Position numbers and translations under genes: made by a program. 6,642 bases of DNA from Candidatus Lindowiibacteriota bacterium (GTDB taxonomy: Bacteria > Lindowbacteria > 2-12-FULL-62-27), in NCBI GenBank assembly GCA_023249255.1, contig JAHFCY010000190.1:1-6642 (forward strand), in the 5' to 3' direction. Below the pieces are notes generated by a model, which was not told the DNA's origin, searched no databases, and saw only the letters and a list, made by a program, of their open reading frames with translations. Of the stretch, positions 5,646-6,642 are shown one piece after another. Each line of letters starts with the position of its first letter. Within the stretch, counting starts at the first letter, position 1.

Positions 5646-5658
5646 GTGTGAACACTAC
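5630..5658. repeat. Direct repeat GTAGTRTTC at the HicB start (possible operator)
   Basis: On the minus strand GTAGTGTTC (5658-5650) and GTAGTATTC (5638-5630) lie exactly 20 bp apart, flanking the HicB start codon. The second copy also forms a small dyad, CGTAG (5624-5628) and CTACG (5635-5639). Two near-identical 9-mers on one helix face could be binding sites for a repressor of the toxin-antitoxin pair. Both lie largely in coding sequence and may be chance. Confidence 0.25.
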
Positions 5659-6642
5659 CGCAGAGACGAACCAGCGTCAAGATTTGCGATACGAGAGTCG
5701 GCATGCTTCCGGCGCAATTTGATTTTCGCCAAATTTTGGATGTGGTCGACGGCCTCCGTGCCGAATTTTGTTTGGACGAGATTCAAATATCCCGGATTTG
5801 CGAAATAAGTCTGCCACGCGCGATCGCGGAAACTTAAAACCTCGCCGGGAGAAAGATGTTCAGTCGGCAGAGGGAGCTGTTCATAGGAATGCTGTGAGAA
5901 ATCCTGCCATCGATCCGGTAGCGGCCAGCCGCGTTCGCGCGCCGTCCGATAGAGGTCCGAGCCTGGATAGGCCATGGCGGAATAGAAATTCGCCATTTCG
6001 CAGTTAAGGTCGAGCGCGAGGTCCAGCGTTTCCTGCATCGACTCGGTTGTGTCGTCCGGCAGACCGAAAATGAAATTGCCGATGACATGTATCCCCGCCG
6101 ACTGGATTTGCCGGACCACGCGGAAAATATCGTCCTCCGTGAATTCACCCTTTTGAACCCCGTCGCGGACGTACCGGCTTTTCGATTCGATCCCGAGACA
6201 CAGCCAGTCGAATCCCGCGCGTTTCAATTTTTCGAGAAACCGGTCCTTCACCGTGTCGACTCTCGCGTAGGCCCAGAAATTGAAATGGTATCCGCGTTCG
6301 ATGATCCGGTCACACAGATTCACGACATGCCGCTCATTCAACACGAACATCTCATCCGCGATTTTGATGTTTTTCACGCTGTATTTGCCGGCCAGAATGT
6401 CGAGTTCCGTAATCACGAAAGACGGATCCCAGCATCGGATGCCCGATTTGCCGAACGGCGCGTTGATGCAGCAGAAGGAGCACCGATACGGGCATCCGAG
6501 ACTCGTGTAGATCGACGCGTAGGGCCGGCGATTCTTGATGTGATCGAAACAATGCCAGTTGTGAGCACGGTAGGCTTGCATGGGCAAAAGATCCCACGCC
6601 ATGCCGGGAAGAGTCGCCGCCAGTTCGCGCTCGGGAATGACC
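5655..6642 (-). CDS. Radical SAM protein, probably cobalamin-binding type; N-terminus off window
   Basis: The frame stays open to the right edge, so the N-terminal part is missing. An in-frame ATG at 6602-6600 is probably internal, because the 13 codons before it (VIPERELAATLPG) continue family-like sequence. Counting from that ATG, WDLLPM and YRAHNWHCF are followed by TSLGCPYRCSFC (33-44). There Cys37, Cys41 and Cys44 form the CX3CX2C that binds the 4Fe-4S cluster and S-adenosylmethionine. Later segments FWAYARVDTV, WLCLGIESKS and NFIFGLPDDTTESMQETLDLAL are the SAM-barrel strands, and a MAYPGSDLY-type region and C-terminal tail follow. The pattern is that of the B12-binding/radical SAM (MiaB-like or BchE-like) class, whose cobalamin domain would lie upstream of this window. 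The reaction is unknown; C-methylation or another radical modification of a sugar or lipid would suit the cluster. It precedes hicB by 9 nt and could head the same transcript. Confidence 0.9.
   Translation of the reverse strand, partial: VIPERELAATLPGMAWDLLPMQAYRAHNWHCFDHIKNRRPYASIYTSLGCPYRCSFCCINAPFGKSGIRCWDPSFVITELDILAGKYSVKNIKIADEMFVLNERHVVNLCDRIIERGYHFNFWAYARVDTVKDRFLEKLKRAGFDWLCLGIESKSRYVRDGVQKGEFTEDDIFRVVRQIQSAGIHVIGNFIFGLPDDTTESMQETLDLALDLNCEMANFYSAMAYPGSDLYRTARERGWPLPDRWQDFSQHSYEQLPLPTEHLSPGEVLSFRDRAWQTYFANPGYLNLVQTKFGTEAVDHIQNLAKIKLRRKHADSRIANLDAGSSLR

Noticed and set aside
6600-6602. In-frame ATG as the true start of the radical SAM gene
   Set aside because: The frame is open upstream to the window edge and the preceding residues fit the family's linker, so the gene is most likely truncated by the window.

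Overview
The window looks like part of a surface-polysaccharide (O-antigen, LPS or glycan) biosynthesis cluster. It probably comes from an uncultivated Gram-negative-type bacterium. The sequence is moderately GC-rich by eye, with A-rich lysine codons and very tight gene packing. The sequence alone does not fix the phylum; the protein types (SDR epimerases, a split transketolase, a DegT-fold sugar dehydratase, a cobalamin-type radical SAM protein and a HicBA pair) are common in metagenome-derived bacteria. No rRNA, tRNA, CRISPR array, insertion sequence or convincing terminator was seen.

Layout from right to left, because nearly everything is on the minus strand. A radical SAM protein (5' end outside the window) is followed after 7 to 9 nt by a small HicB-type antitoxin, then after 2 nt by a HicA-type toxin. 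Three genes follow, each linked by a 4-nt ATGA stop/start overlap: a transketolase N-terminal (TPP-binding) subunit, a DegT-fold enzyme, and a transketolase C-terminal subunit. This run of six genes could be one transcript. A plus-strand family 2 glycosyltransferase then interrupts it; its 3' end overlaps the transketolase C gene tail-to-tail by 53 bp. Divergent from the glycosyltransferase, and only 37 bp away, is a second minus-strand pair: a GDP-L-fucose-synthase-like SDR and a nucleotide-sugar epimerase/dehydratase. This pair is joined by a TAATG overlap inside a four-copy heptamer repeat. The last gene runs off the left edge and carries an apparent frameshift just before it.

How the genes may work together (inference): the DegT-fold enzyme has His where aminotransferases have the PLP lysine. 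That is the hallmark of the PMP-dependent 3-dehydratases ColD (GDP-4-keto-6-deoxymannose 3-dehydratase) and E1/RfbH. It sits between, and is translationally coupled to, the two halves of a transketolase. A plausible product is a nucleotide-activated 3-deoxy (3,6-dideoxy) keto-sugar to which a TPP enzyme adds a two-carbon unit, analogous to yersiniose A but with a transketolase rather than the YerE type of enzyme. The SDRs would finish the sugar and the GT2 would transfer it or help assemble the glycan. The radical SAM protein might modify it further. This pathway is the main candidate for something undescribed here. Other points worth checking are the missing catalytic tyrosine in the fucose-synthase-like protein, the toxin-antitoxin pair embedded in the operon, and the frameshifted epimerase.
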